This document shows, piece after piece, positions 11,380 through 22,904 of a DNA stretch of 64,000 nt; position 1 is the first letter of the stretch, and each line of letters starts with the position of its first letter. The translations under genes and the position numbers were made by a program. The stretch comes from Diplolepis rosae (lineage: Eukaryota > Arthropoda > Insecta > Hymenoptera > Diplolepididae). The stretch lies in the NCBI GenBank assembly GCA_030998225.1, contig JAPYXD010000308.1:506001-570000 (forward strand). The letters run 5' to 3'. The notes beneath the pieces were generated by a model. It was not told the origin of the DNA. It saw nothing but the letters and a program-made list of their open reading frames with translations, and made no database searches.

Positions 11380-12740
11380 ATTTTGGCAAAGGCTTTCTTC
11401 CCTTCAAGCTGGCATACTTCACTCACAATTGACTGACGAGGCACTAAATGCAATTGAAGAGTATGAACTGGAAGACGAACTAAGACGTGAGAACGACAAA
11501 CTTCTCAGTCAAATTAGCACGTGGAAGAGGAAATGTCTCTCGAGAAAGAAGACCCGAGCCCTAAAGGAAAAGTGCAAACAATGTGAGAAAGTCTAAAAGA
11601 TACAGCTCAGAAAAAATAGCTTAAGAAGGAGGAGAGGTTTGAAAGCTTTCAAACAATAACCGAAGAAGAGTGAGATATGGAAGTATTCAAAAAAGCCAAA
11701 GTTCAACAGGAACATGTTTGGGATGTTCCAGAGGAATGGAATATAATCCTCCCCTGTGACGAAAACTTTTGTTTTGATCAGAAGGAGATAAGCAGGGCAT
11801 TCGACAAATTAGGGAGCAGAGAAAGGATAAAAAGCAGAACAAGAAAATAGAGAGGTTTAAAATGAAACAGAACTGCAGCGAAGAAGGACACCAATCGAAT
11901 AGTAGGGAAGGTCACACAAGAGAACATATTAAAAAGTTGGAGGCACGGGTCACACCTACAAGCAATTACGAGAATCATTCAACTTAACACCAATAGAAGC
12001 CGTTCGGCTCACGACTTAGCCGTTGAGAGGGCCAGGGAATTGGATGAGGGAATTGTAGCTCTAAGCTACCCTAACAAAGGAGCTATAGAAGGTAGACAAG
12101 ACTGGATCTACACTACCGCTAGAAGGTATCGGACCAGTTGGCGCGCAACCTATGAAAAATTAGTGTTAACTTTGAAAGGTGATATTGCCATCCAAAATAA
12201 CGATACAATTTTTTTTAAACCATTGGAAAGCATATTAAATTGTGCGTTGAATAAGCCCTAGTTGAATATAATAAGTCTTCTGGGTATTAACTTATCGCGT
12301 GATAAAGACAAGAAAAAAATTCCGATCTTAACGGGATTTCGTACTTTAACATCAACCACTGGAATAACGTAGGAAAATTAATTTAAAAATTTGAAATCTT
12401 ACAAAAGTCATCTTTAAGATTGTGGCTTCATTTGAGGCATCTAACTTCAAAGAATCTTTAAGGGTTCACGAAATATTAATTATTTTGTGCGAGCGTGCAA
12501 AATTCGAGGTGGAAGGCAATAAAAAGGCCAGGGAAGTAAACAGTGGCGTCCCACAGGGATCAATGCTAAGTCGGTCACTCTGGCTCGAGCAATACAACTA
12601 TTTGTTAGAAGTGGAACTACCGGTGGGGGTCGAGCTATTAGGCTCTGCTGCTATTAGATCTATTCCTGGAGCTTTATTTGTTTTTAGGCTCCTCAAAGCT
12701 TTCTATAACAGTATTAGACCAAATTTATGTTAATGTATCA
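11380..12740 (+). mobile_element. Degenerate LINE (endonuclease and RT remnants)
   Basis: Plus-strand pieces of a non-LTR retrotransposon resembling the R1/LOA/Jockey group. An endonuclease N-terminus is visible around 11970-12140 (QLNTNRSRSAHDLAVERARE, then a GIVALSYPNKG-like segment). A reverse-transcriptase segment with the VNSGVPQGSMLSRSLW motif lies near 12535-12600. Between them the frame is broken and most of the endonuclease and N-terminal RT is missing. The upstream 11400-11600 frame, with a charged coiled-coil-like stretch, may be ORF1 of the same element, but that is inference. Confidence 0.6.
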
Positions 12741-12744
12741 CCAG

Positions 12745-13400
12745 CATGTTCAAAACATTTGGTCTCTTTTTCCTCGTCGGTCGTCTTCTTACAATTATTC
12801 AAATGACTACCATAATTTCCCTATGGAAGAATAACTTCAGCTGATTCTATAGAAAGAGAAGACATTCGCCTTTCCACTCTTTTGAACGTACTTCTTCTAG
12901 AAGCGTTGCAAGCAATGTAAAAACCATTTGAGACATATTTAAGAAAATGGTGAATTGCGACTGTTATGACTTTCGCATATCGTGAGGTTTCGTCCAGACC
13001 ACCATCAGTATTAAAAATAAGTCAAGGTTTAATGTTGCCACTTAGATTTTTAGAAATACTATCAAATTTAGGTAATGTGAATAGTTTTTCTGTGTCCATA
13101 CAATGAGATAACACCGTCCAAGTCTTGTCCAGAGCGAATTGTCACATATTTCGGTCTAGATTATCCAACCGCCTCCCGATTACCTAATCCAGTTTTTCAA
13201 TAACTATTCTCGCGTGAACACATAATAATAGCTTATAGGATTTGTCAACAATCCAATCATGGTCATTGAGCGTGACCTTATAATCCAAATGCATAAGAAT
13301 TTTAGGAATAGTTGCCGTTGCGAATTAAGAATCAACGTGACTCTTATGAGCTTCAGTCTGTGATTTAGCAAGTTTGACTGGCATAGTTTCAACAGGTCGT
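12745..13400 (-). pseudogene. Degenerate transposon-associated protein
   Basis: On the minus strand one frame gives a long protein-like stretch from about 13165 to 12750, containing LDKTWTVLSHCMDTEKLF, NTDGGLDETSRYAKV, IHHFLKY and NASRRSTFKRVERRMSSLS, interrupted by a stop near 12823. Upstream (13330-13210) further pieces such as NDHDWIVDKSYKLLLCVHA are in frame. The block pattern (TDGG-DE-RY, then NA-R-S-F-RVER) resembles an uncharacterised family I recall as repeatedly annotated in insect and cnidarian genomes and probably transposon-derived. I cannot assign a function. Several in-frame stops make it non-coding. Confidence 0.5.
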
Positions 13401-15570
13401 TTTCCCTCAACTGAATCAGACTTGCGTGGTATTAATCTCAAATCGACTTCAACTATTAAATCCAAGGTTAGAATTAGGTACTGTCGTCAATTTAATCTAT
13501 TTGAGTTATTCATTTTTTGATAACTTTACATACTGTAATTGCAATTACCGACGTCACATGATCTGGTTGATCCATGGTCTTAAGTCTTTTGAATTCACTG
13601 ATTTTTATGTTAACATCTCGCCCCTGCAAATTCCCTTATGCAACAAAAATATTGGTAAATATTCAACAGCTGTCAATGGAAAATAAATTTCTACTAAACT
13701 ATCGTGCTGACATTTTACGAAAAATAGGACAAAGCATTGTAAATGTTTGTGGGCTAAAGTGACCATTTATTCTGTATTTTGCAGTATAGTCCCGGATTTG
13801 AGCCATATGTCTTGCGAAGGTAAACGTCTTATAAAATCTCCCGTAAAAGAAAGGAATGGAAGCTTTTTTGCAGAAGATTTTGTTCTATTCAGAGGACTTC
13901 TGAGATTCCTTCTAAGTTTCCGACCAATCCGAGATATGTATGTTACATTGTGATAATGTTACATCCCAGTAACCTTTTAAATTTTCCTCATTGCTCCTAC
14001 GTGAGGGCAATATGCCATACACCAATGTTGATTATTCACGTGAGTTAAAACAGTGCATTACTTCACGTCAACAGATCGACTAAACACCAAGTAATACGTC
14101 ATAATAAAGAGCATGGCTCTGACTGTATGGAAATTGTACACGCGCTAATGAGTCAGTAGGTCATATTGCTTATCGATAATACAGCAATGCCATGCTAATA
14201 ACCTAATGAAACGGTAAAAGGTTAATAACGTGGTTTCAGTAACATTAATTTATTATTGTTAATGTTAATAACTATTATTACCAACTTTATTATTGTCTAA
14301 ACACCAATTATTATTGATAATGCTATTATTACTATTTATTGATTACCAATGATCAATCACATGTAATCAATAAAGAGAATATGGATTGGGTATTATAGAC
14401 TATAGATGAAGGGCTAATTGATTGGCCATCTACAATCAATTATCGATCACAGATCATAATAAGTGTAATGCAAACTATAGATAAGTAAATGCAAGTCATA
14501 CATAGCTTTTGAATACACGTGACTTTTACCAATTTTGCCAGTACGTCTCTTTTGGCAGTTTTGCGCGATACGTAACTTTCATCAGTTTTGTGAGATTCAC
14601 TCCCACCGCTCTCACTATTGGAAAATTCAATAATATATATATTTATCCCAGGTTCATCTCTGGAGGTTTTTCTTGTAAGCTCCGAGCAGTCAGACAGTCA
14701 GTAACTCATTCAGTTCAGAATATCTGTGCTGTTAACGTCGTGAAGCAGACTCTTCGATAATCGTAAGTCTCATCGGTATCTTTGAGTACAATTCTACCGG
14801 TCCGGAAACAGTAGTGCCGTAAAGTTCCTTTGAATCATGTGAAGAGTCGTATTTGGTCGTTTTCCGGTTAATAGTGATTAAGTTCCGAAATCGGGACAAA
14901 CTAACCTATCTTGCTAACAAGTACATTTTTAGATTTATTTCTCGTGTAATTAGCAAGATTCGTAAGCGAATACCAGTTGGTGGACTTGCGTCCCTTACAC
15001 TCAATCACCTCCTGCGAAATTTATCATTGCTTTGCTACCTCACAGAGACTCAAACGAACCACAAACACTCTGCAAGACTTTGTGCAATTAGCTTTCAAAT
15101 ATAAGGAGTAACAAACAACAATTTTCTCTTTTGCCCTCTAAACTAAGAGTCAGACAAATAAGTTAACACATAAGTATCGTTCCTCATAGCAAACTAAAAA
15201 TGCTTTTGGAAATGTTGATTTATTTTATTCAAAATAGTCCCCTTTGAACTCAATACACGGCTTCGCACGGCCGAGAAGCGAACTGTAAGACATTTTTATT
15301 TCATCAATAGGAATTATGTTCAGGATGGCAGTCGTCGACATTTGAATGTCTTCAATGTCTGCATAACGCTTTCTTTTTATAGCCAAATGTAACTTTCTGA
15401 ACAAATAGAAATCGCACAGAGCCAAATCAGGTGAATACGGGGAACGGTTAACAGTTAAAATGCCATTTTAGGTAAAAAAAACCCGTTATTAACGTTGATC
15501 GACCTACATAAAATACCTACATATGGCCCTTTGGAAGGAAGATTTCGGCTCTTTTTTTATGAATTCACAA
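13401..15570. other. AT-rich intergenic DNA
   Basis: Short chance-like open frames only. A stretch at 14160-14350 is very rich in TAAT/ATTA steps, with small internal inverted repeats. No gene or classified transposon recognised. Confidence 0.4.
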
Positions 15571-16716
15571 TATCATAGTTGTTTACTTCAGTAAATATGT
15601 CGAGTTTCGTTCCAAGTAAATCGCATTTGCGGCATTCGTTGCTTTTCTTATTTCATCAAAAGAAAGAAGCAGTTGAAGCTCATCGATTGCTGGTAGAAAC
15701 TTATGGTGAACATGCTCCAGTGATTAGAACATGTGAGACATTGTTTCGTCAATTTAAAAGTGGAGATTTCGATTTAACAGACAATGAAAATCCTGGTGCA
15801 GCGAAAAAGTTCGAAGACGAGGAATAGCAGGCGTGATTGGATGAAGACCCAATCCAATCGCAACAACAATTGGCACAAACACTAAATGTGACCCGAGGAG
15901 CAATTCACCAACGTTTAAAAGCCATGGGAAAAATCCAAAAGTATGGAAAATGGGTACCACACCAACTGAACGATAGACAAATGAAAAATCGAAAAACCAT
16001 TTGTGAAATGCTGCTTCAACGGTTCGAAAGGAAATCTTTTCTGCATCGAATTGTCACGGGGGACGAAAAATGGATTTATTTCGAGAATCCGAAGCGGAAA
16101 AAATCATGGCTTTCACCTGGTGAGGTCGGCCCATCGACTCCAAGGCCAAATCGCTTTGGCCGTAAGGCAATGCTCTATGTTTGGTGGGACCAGTGTGGTG
16201 TGGTGTACTTCGAGTTATTAAAACCTGGTGAGATGATGAATACGGATCGCTACCGACAACAAATTATCAATTTGAATCATGCGTTGATCGAAAAACGGCC
16301 GGAATGGGCCGAAGACATGGCAAAGTTATCCTACAACATGACAACGCACCGCCTCATACCGCTAAAGTGGTGAAGAACACATTAAAAGCATTGAATTGGG
16401 AAATATTATCGCACCCGCCGTACTCTCCAGACCTCGCCCCGTCCGACTATCACTTTTTCGCATCGATGGGACACTCACTCGCAGAGCGGCGCTTCGCCAA
16501 TTTTAAAGAAGTCGATAAATTTGCTCGTCGAATGGTTTGCCTAGAAAGAGAAAAAGTTTTTTTGGAATGGTATCCATGATTTTCCTGAAAGATGGGAAAA
16601 ATGTGTAGAATCCAATGGTCAATACTTTGAATAAAATTTTTTTGAGATTCCCTTGAGAATTAAGTGTTTTCTTTATTTAGAAAACCGGCAAACTTCAACT
16701 AACACCCCTGGTACAT
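15571..16716 (+). mobile_element. Mariner element, copy 1 (5' truncated, broken)
   Basis: Tc1/mariner DD34D transposase remnant, about 345 codons in the family. The N-terminal helix-turn-helix region starts at 15597 ([14 protein letters not shown]). Two nonsense codons follow in the segment that reads [10 protein letters not shown] in sister copies, then the [10 protein letters not shown] first-aspartate motif, a one-base deletion near 16309 (GGGCCG where sisters have GGGCCCG), then HDNAPPHT and [10 protein letters not shown] with 34 residues between the second and third Asp. A further frameshift follows near 16510. The right terminal repeat ends in AACACCCCTGG at 16712; the left terminal repeat is missing. 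Sister copies are at 44370-45586 and 62234-63523. Confidence 0.88.
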
Positions 16717-16873
16717 CCGAATGTCATGAAATTTTGATGCAACATTCATGATGGGTGTAGGGTTAAGTGCCCAAAAGATCTAACGGATTTCGCCAATAGT
16801 ATTGCCTATTTTTGGCTTTTTCGGGAACTTTTGCGACAGACCTTGTACATCAATCTCTAACACATTTTGATCA

Positions 16874-17275
16874 GTGTATGCATCAAATCGCATACTATCT
16901 GTTTCATTTAATTCAGTGTCTGATAAAGATCAGACCTTGCTAGCCTCGATTTTTGCGAGTTCTCGGCCTCTCCGTTTTCTTTGTCTTTGTCGAATTCTGG
17001 CGGGGGGGGGGGGGGGCTTGTCGCTAGGCGAATTACGCGCAGCGTTCATTTCCGATAGAAATTCGGAAGGCGATTGCGCAGACTTGAAATTCTGTAAGAA
17101 AGGCACACGATTCTTCGTGAAATTAAGAATCACCAATAAAGAACTCGACGCGTTAGTGGATTTAGGTTCCACAAAATCCATTTTGGGAAAAGAAGGAGTA
17201 GAATTAGCTCCAGAATTTAACCAAGAGATTGTCGAAAAAGCATTCCTGATGCGTATCAGTTCTTATACTTAAAGT
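16874..17275 (+). pseudogene. Retroelement protease-like fragment
   Basis: An open frame whose latter half, from about 17040, reads like the start of a retroelement aspartic protease: a KELDALVDLGSTKSILG stretch, where DTG(A/S) is expected and DLGS is present. Flanking gag or RT is absent, so it is a short stranded fragment. A G14 homopolymer at about 17002-17015 precedes it. Confidence 0.4.
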
Positions 17276-17564
17276 TCATACATAATCACTTTATCAATAA
17301 ACCCAAAGGGTATCGTATATTTTATGTTAAAATCTGGCCCTCGTCAAATTGACTGAATTTTGGATATGCGTAGTTCATGAAATTCAGGTAAGAACCCTAC
17401 AACCCATCCCTCTTCAATGATTGTTTTTCTCCCTCACACCCAAGGATATATTACAAAAAAAGTAATTTTTTGAGAATACTGTCTTTAGGAGACAATTATG
17501 ACATTAATATATTTTTTTACACCATACGGTATGGGATAGCTCCGGAATTAATAAAAGAGGTAGA

Positions 17565-18180
17565 AACCTTCTGAAGTGTCTAGTCACAACGGACCTAGAG
17601 ACCCTAAACAAGGGAAGTAAACTGACATACCAAACCTCAACGAGGGAGGGAATTTTAGACATAATTTTGTGCTAAAAGGGCTTATGGACGATGTGAGTAA
17701 CTGAAGGGCTTTCAAGGCTCTGGAGACTGATGGCCTATACCCATCCTTCTTAACCCTTCGCATGTACACGTGTCCCAAAACGGACATGACGAAGTTTTCA
17801 AGTGAAATATTTTCAGCGGAATAAATTGTTATGAATAAACAATCGCCAAACAAATTGCTGCAAACCTATTGGAACATAAAATACGATTCCCAAATAGTAT
17901 TTCAGAATATTGAGAGATTTTTTGAAGACCTTTTTCATGAAAAAATAAGTGGCTGGACTTTTTGGGCCACGTGTACCTACGGTGCCAGTAAAAATACGTG
18001 TACCTACGAAGGGTTAAAGGAAGGATTAAGGGCTTTCATACCCTACCTTACAAAGATGATGAGAGCATGCCTGGCGTTGGAGTATAAATCGCAAGCATGG
18101 AAAATAACCAAGGTGATACACAGTGCGACAAATAAGTTCCAAGACTCGAACCATATTGGAGTACCTAGTAGCGCCATCTA
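17565..18180 (+). mobile_element. LINE fragment carrying a piggyBac-type MITE
   Basis: Plus-strand non-LTR remnant. An endonuclease C-terminal piece lies near 17575-17665 (LNKGSKLTYQTSTREGILDI). A reverse-transcriptase N-terminal piece (FKALETDGLYPSFL) runs up to 17750 and continues at 18018 (KEGLRAFIPYLTKMM, CLALEYKSQAWKITKVI). The two RT halves are separated exactly by a TTAA-flanked insert (17754-18013). The rest of the RT is missing or broken. Confidence 0.65.
17754..18013. mobile_element. piggyBac-type MITE, 260 bp
   Basis: Bounded by TTAA on both sides (17750-17753 and 18014-18017). Ends are CCCTTCGCATGTACACGTG on the left and the inverted GTGTACCTACGAAGGG on the right. A TTAA target and CCCTT termini are hallmarks of the piggyBac superfamily. 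No transposase; internal sequence includes further short inverted pieces. Excising it with one TTAA rejoins the LINE reading frame, which supports the exact boundaries. Confidence 0.85.
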
Positions 18181-18313
18181 TGTGTTCAGACCGGCGTTTG
18201 AAAGCTGCGACATTCCTCTTTCCGGCAATACCAGTTTTGCTTCAATCGGTTGATAAATAGCAAAGTTATGACACTTCCCAAAAAAAAATTTTCGTCAATG
18301 TTGAAATACTAAC

Positions 18314-18620
18314 ATGGAACAAAGAGCAGTTATTAAATTTCACGCAAAACTTGGAAAAAATGCATCAGAAACATTCTGGTTGATGCAGCAAGTGTACAGC
18401 TATGATTGTTTGAGTAGAGCAAATGTTTTTCTGTGGCATAAACGTTTTTTGGAAGGCAGAGAGGTTAGAAGATGATAATCGTGAAAGAAGGCCAATTTCA
18501 GCTATGCTCATTACATTCTTTGATATCAGAGGAATTATCGACAGGGAATTCGTTGCAACTGATTGGTAAAATGACCGTGGTTCAAAGTTCTATATCAAAG
18601 TACTAATTTTTCATAAATAT
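18314..18620 (+). mobile_element. Mariner fragment, SETMAR-like N-terminus
   Basis: Starts with an ATG at 18314 followed by EQRAVIKFHAKLGKNASETF and then LSRANVFLWHKRFLEGRE, the paired helix-turn-helix N-terminus of mauritiana/Hsmar-like mariners. After about 50 codons stops appear. A short later piece (RGIIDREFV, near 18530) continues the family order after an internal deletion. No catalytic domain remains. Confidence 0.65.
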
Positions 18621-18639
18621 TTTTTTAAATAAGAATGGA

Positions 18640-19540
18640 TATAACAAATACATTTCACTCGACAGCACTCTAAAAAAAGTTTGTTTCGTTAAAACGAACA
18701 TATCTTTAACATACGACCAATGAAGAAATTTAGTTGATTGTCTTTTCCGCACATTGAATAAATGTTTCCAAATTTTTCTTCGTCAACTTCGAAAGTTTTA
18801 CCTAAACCTCAGTGATTTAGCATAATCTCGATGCATATTTTGCAATAGAAATCATACCAATCAACTACGGTAGGCTCGGAAATCTCCGATTCGCGATTAA
18901 ATATTTTGAGTTCTAGTTTATGACAATAAAAGAACATCAATTGCAAGATACTGCTTAGAGATAAATAGGAATAGACCTTTTCATGTAAGAACGGTAACAA
19001 ATATGTCGTCATTAACTTTTTCAAATGTTTTAAACAGTTTTTATTTTCGTTTCGTAAGTGAGAAAAAGACTTTTCATATCTTTACCTCCTTTCTCCTTGT
19101 GAAAAGTGCTCGAAACATTTGAATATCGTTTGACATGCGTATGACGTGCGACATTTTTTACATCTCCAAGTGTATTTGTCAATAACACTCTCAATTGGTG
19201 CGAACGTCATATCGACGTTTCACTTGGAACACGAGTAGTCGTTCACGATGAGACCTTGTTTCTGAAAATAATCAAACACTTCACAAATACCACGAATTAT
19301 TCAGAAAAAAACCACAAGGAAACGATGAAAAACCACCAAGAGCTCGTTAGAAGGTGAAAGAACAATTGTCGACATTATGTTTAATCCTAAAAAGATCAAT
19401 CTATAAAACAGTCAATTTGTGCTCATTAGAAAAATAAAAAAATTTATATTTCTCGCCATTAGAAAACACGTAATTTTTGTTGTTGGCTACCTTGATTATC
19501 GTAAATCGCAGTCAACTGCAGAGCACGGTACCTAAACTTA
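18640..19540. other. Intergenic DNA, no gene seen
   Basis: A 71-codon minus-strand frame (18809-19024) has no recognisable domain and lacks any HAD motif, so I do not link it to the phosphatase exon upstream of it. No clear repeat. Confidence 0.4.
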
Positions 19541-19554
19541 AATTTAATATTAAT

Positions 19555-19665
19555 AAAATTAGCAAATTTGATTAATTTTAGGTTTTCAAATGGTAGTGAA
19601 AACAAAAACAGACGTAGAAAACTTTTGGTTTGGGAAATTAAAAAAAGTTCAATTTGAGCAAAATC
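19555..19665 (-). repeat. Degenerate copy of palindromic family P
   Basis: Shares ATTTTAGGTTT, the GACGTAGA block, ACTTTTGGTTT and AAAAAGTTCAATTT with the elements at 5070-5420 and 53160-53340, with internal deletion. Non-coding. Confidence 0.5.
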
Positions 19666-19931
19666 CATCAAATTTCTTCATTACCAAAATTGTCTGACAC
19701 ATTACATTTATCTTAACCCTATTCATAGTTTATTCATGCTGAACAGCTACCAGATACTACTTGAAAAATAATTAAAACAAAAGAAAAATACATAGAACTC
19801 AAAGATTATAAGTTAAATTGATGCAACCAGTGACAGAAATTGACAATTCCTAAAATCAAAACATCAATGGGGTAGAAATACAGAGAAGAGGGAGAAATTG
19901 AGAACAGGGAAAAAAGTTGATAATGGCGTAC

Positions 19932-20048
19932 CTTTCTGCAAGCTAAACTGTCTCCTTTTCTTGTTTCAATGAGAGTGTTATCCAAGTCGAAAAAGATCGT
20001 AGTCAGGTTGATTTTCGAAGCACTTCGTCCAACACGGAAGTTTGCCAT
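19932..20048 (-). CDS. First coding exon of a HAD phosphatase, NANP-like
   Basis: Thirty-nine codons starting at the ATG at 20046-20048. Residues 17-26 read TTIFFDLDNT, the HAD-superfamily motif I with the nucleophile Asp and the acid/base Asp (DxD), followed by LIETRKGDSLACRK. This order matches N-acylneuraminate-9-phosphatase-type HAD proteins of insects. The exon ends in AAAG followed by GTACGC, a good donor, in phase 0. Downstream minus-strand DNA (to 2542) shows no recognisable cap-domain, motif II/III (KP) or motif IV (GD-D) exon, so the rest of the gene is missing, very short-exoned, or this is a stranded exon. The general HAD assignment is firm; the NANP identity is moderate. Confidence 0.65.
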
Positions 20049-20432
20049 TGTCTAGTAGAAGAAACTCTCAAATAATGTTTTTGGAATACCGTTTGCTGTG
20101 TATTGGTAGACTTCATGGAAATTTCATGAAGTAACAAAATTATCAAATCTTGTGACGTTTTTGAAAAAGACTGTGAATCGGAATATCAGGGTGGCAATCG
20201 TGACAATTACGGTCGGATGACGTGCGTGTGCGTCACACTACAATGACTTACCACGTCTCCACTCCATAGGCCACGGTCGTATAAACAGATCTAGAAACGT
20301 CAGTGGAGGGGACGTAGTATAAGGGTATGTTCATAACATTGCATGCATGCAGGTTGCTATGAGGCGTGGCGGAATTGATGAAGTACATTACGAAATGAAT
20401 ACTTCCCCCATAGGATAAAAAGAGTCAGTTCT

Positions 20433-20599
20433 TATGGTGCATTTATACCTCTGCCTACCTAACCAGTGCGGACAGAAAATACATAAGAGCAAAAAAGACA
20501 GACGTTTTCGTTTTGTCCACTTTTACACTGTCTGTCTTCTTTACTCTTATGTATTTTCTGTCCGCATCGGTCAGGCAGACAGAGGTATGAATGCACCAT
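20433..20599. mobile_element. Short palindromic MITE-like element
   Basis: Near-perfect hairpin about 167 bp long: ATGGTGCATTTATACCTCTG on the left is mirrored by CAGAGGTATGAATGCACCAT on the right, and CAGAAAATACATAAGAG is mirrored by CTCTTATGTATTTTCTG inside. The loop is only about 20 bp. Non-coding. Confidence 0.7.
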
Positions 20600-21164
20600 T
20601 AGGGTGCCGTCCTACGTAGGTGTAAAATGCAAAGCAGAAAACGAGTAGCCAATTACAGAACACCTTAAGGGGGTCTCCTTATCCAGAACTTTCAAAAAAT
20701 CGATTTTTTTTTTGTTTCTATCGATGGATGTTTTATCAGAGAATATTGTCGCAAAATTTTACAGTCCATATCCGAATAGTTTTGATGGTAGAGTTCCGAG
20801 CAGTATTATAGACAGTGATCTCTATAATACACTGGATGCACAATGCTAATGGGAAAGTCCGCAAAGTCGTGTGCCCAATTGAAGGCTGAGCCGCCATATA
20901 TACTTAGGTTGATTACAAAGAATGTTGCGGTAAATTCAAATATAGTAAAAAGGGAAAAGTGTAAATATTAAAGAAACAATATGAAATCCATGCTTTTTCA
21001 CCGGTATTAGTATTGATAGTATACATAATTAAACTAATGAAATGAAATTTATTAAATAATACTAAAATATAACTCGGTAATATTTATTATTATGGTATAT
21101 AATGTTGTATATATTTAAAAACTGAAAAAAAGCTCCATCCCCTTCTGTTTTAAAAAATGTTGAA

Positions 21165-21230
21165 TTACTCGATCTTGTTGGCGTATTTCATCATACGTTT
21201 AAATTTCTCAGGAGTAATAAGTTGCTCCAA
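21165..21230 (-). CDS. Orphan terminal exon of an unidentified gene
   Basis: On the minus strand a polypyrimidine-rich acceptor (TTACTTCTTTCAG) is followed by 21 codons, beginning LEQLITPEKFKRMM and ending in ANKIE, then TAA. AATAAA-type hexamers follow on the minus strand within about 150 bp. The codon pattern and charged composition look like a genuine protein C-terminus, but I cannot identify the protein. No upstream exon is visible on this strand. Because it lies inside a palindromic element it could be a captured host exon or the remaining end of a real gene. Confidence 0.35.
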   Translation of the reverse strand: MEQLITPEKFKRMMKYANKIE

Positions 21231-21737
21231 CTGAAAGAAGTAATAGAAATAATTTTAAATATATACAAAAATTATAAACTATTGTATTTTGGTCGTTTAA
21301 CATTTTAACTCATCAGAAAATAATAAAATTGGAAAAGAAACAAACCCTAAAATATAATTAATACTGAGTGCAGATATAACATGAAAATTAAGTTTGTACA
21401 TGCTGTGACTAGTATTTTACTAAATAATAGAATCCAATTCTGTAAAGACCTAAGTAATAATATAGAAGATTATCACTAAGTAGTACAAAACATCAGGTAC
21501 GAAAGTACTTGACAAGCAGCAAATCACTTAATTAAAAATCACCAGAGTATCACAAACAAGAAGTTTTAACTATCAAACTGAAGAAGTGACTAATTCAACA
21601 CCTTAATTTTTAAACTACATTCAAAAGTAATATTAATTCACAGCTGTGTTGCATTGACCTAGTGTATTGCCGCCATACTGAATTATGGAATCAACCTAAG
21701 TAAATATGGCGGCTCAGCCTTCAATGAAGCACACGAC

Positions 21738-22027
21738 CATGGAGACTAGATATAAGGAGACCAATCTCCATATATCCATTCCCGAAATGAAGTTCTGCCA
21801 AGTACATAGTTACAAAACTTCCCGATGAGGGCATGTGTGTTCCCTGGGTGCAAAATGGCGACGCCTAATACACGATGCTTATAAACCGTAGATGCCGCCA
21901 TTTTGCACCCAGGGAACACACGTGCCCTCATTAGGAAGTTTTTTAACTAAGTACTTGGCAGAACTTAATTTCGTGTTTTGTGAAGTACGACCATAAGAGA
22001 TTGGTCTCCTTATATCTAGTCTCCATG
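21738..22027. mobile_element. hAT-type MITE, 290 bp, 8 bp target duplication
   Basis: Perfect terminal inverted repeats beginning CATGGAGACTAGATATAAGG, flanked by CACACGAC on both sides (21730-21737 and 22028-22035). The whole element is close to a palindrome, with inner arms sharing TGCACCCAGGGAACACAC or its complement. The 8 bp duplication is the main reason for a hAT-type call; no transposase is present. Confidence 0.82.
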
Positions 22028-22310
22028 CACACGACTTTGCATTGATTGTGCATCCAGTATATTATAGAGATCAGTGATTATCAGGGTTGCAAAATTACAC
22101 GTAACTTGAGGCTTTCCATGTAAATTACGTAAAATACGTATTTTACGTCATTTAGTCGGAAACTGTAGTTAATTACATATTCAATGTAGCGAACCTTAAA
22201 AGAGTACGTATAATCTCTCTTGTTGCGTTTTTTTATGCAATTAATTATAAGTGAAATTTAAATCTTCATTCCTCTTAATTCGGCAAGTGTGGAAATTAAA
22301 ATCAAAATAT

Positions 22311-22480
22311 AAAATGAGCAAATCTGAAGGAGGAAAAAGAATGAAATACACAAATAAAATCCCATGGTCGGAATTGAATTTCAAGTGTTCAAAAGAAACT
22401 GATAAAATTGTGGCAAAATGTTTACAGTGTGACCAAATTTTAAAAAACAGTGCTTACGATCGACTTTTAGGTCACAGGTA
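22311..22480 (+). pseudogene. BED zinc-finger exon of hAT transposase
   Basis: Starts with ATGAGCAAATCTGAAGG; product shows the BED pattern W-S-x-L-x-F, then C-L-Q-C (C-x2-C) and a terminal GHR at the exon end, followed by GTAAGT. The BED finger binds element ends in hAT transposases. The catalytic part is not present downstream, so this is a remnant. Confidence 0.55.
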
Positions 22481-22904
22481 AGTAAATAAAAATAAAAATC
22501 TATTAATTTATTTGTTTATTAGCTTTTGCTAATCACTGGAATATCAATAATTTTAATAGAAAACCTAGAGAAGTTATAAATATTTACCGAACTACTGTAA
22601 TATGTTATATTCAGGATAACGTAAATTTCTTTTCAATAAATATTATAGTAATATACAGACTTTATAATGTTTGTTAATGCTGTGATCACTTTGCTTTATA
22701 CTTATACTAAATTCTTGTTTTATTTATGTTAAGAAACGTCTGTATAGTGAAATCGACGAAAATATACAATTCTGGGAATAACAATCATCCATCTCAAGAG
22801 GACCTTAGGGAAATTAAAAACCTTTTAAAAAACGTAAAGTAAAGCTTATAAGCTTTTCAGTGATCCTTTATTTACAGCAAAATAAAATAATATTGATAGC
22901 TTTA

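Noticed and set aside
17831..18253. A 140-codon host gene
   Set aside because: It starts inside a piggyBac-type MITE and runs into LINE RT sequence; chance read-through.
18809..19024. Second exon of the NANP-like phosphatase
   Set aside because: No HAD motifs and no suitable splice acceptor in frame.
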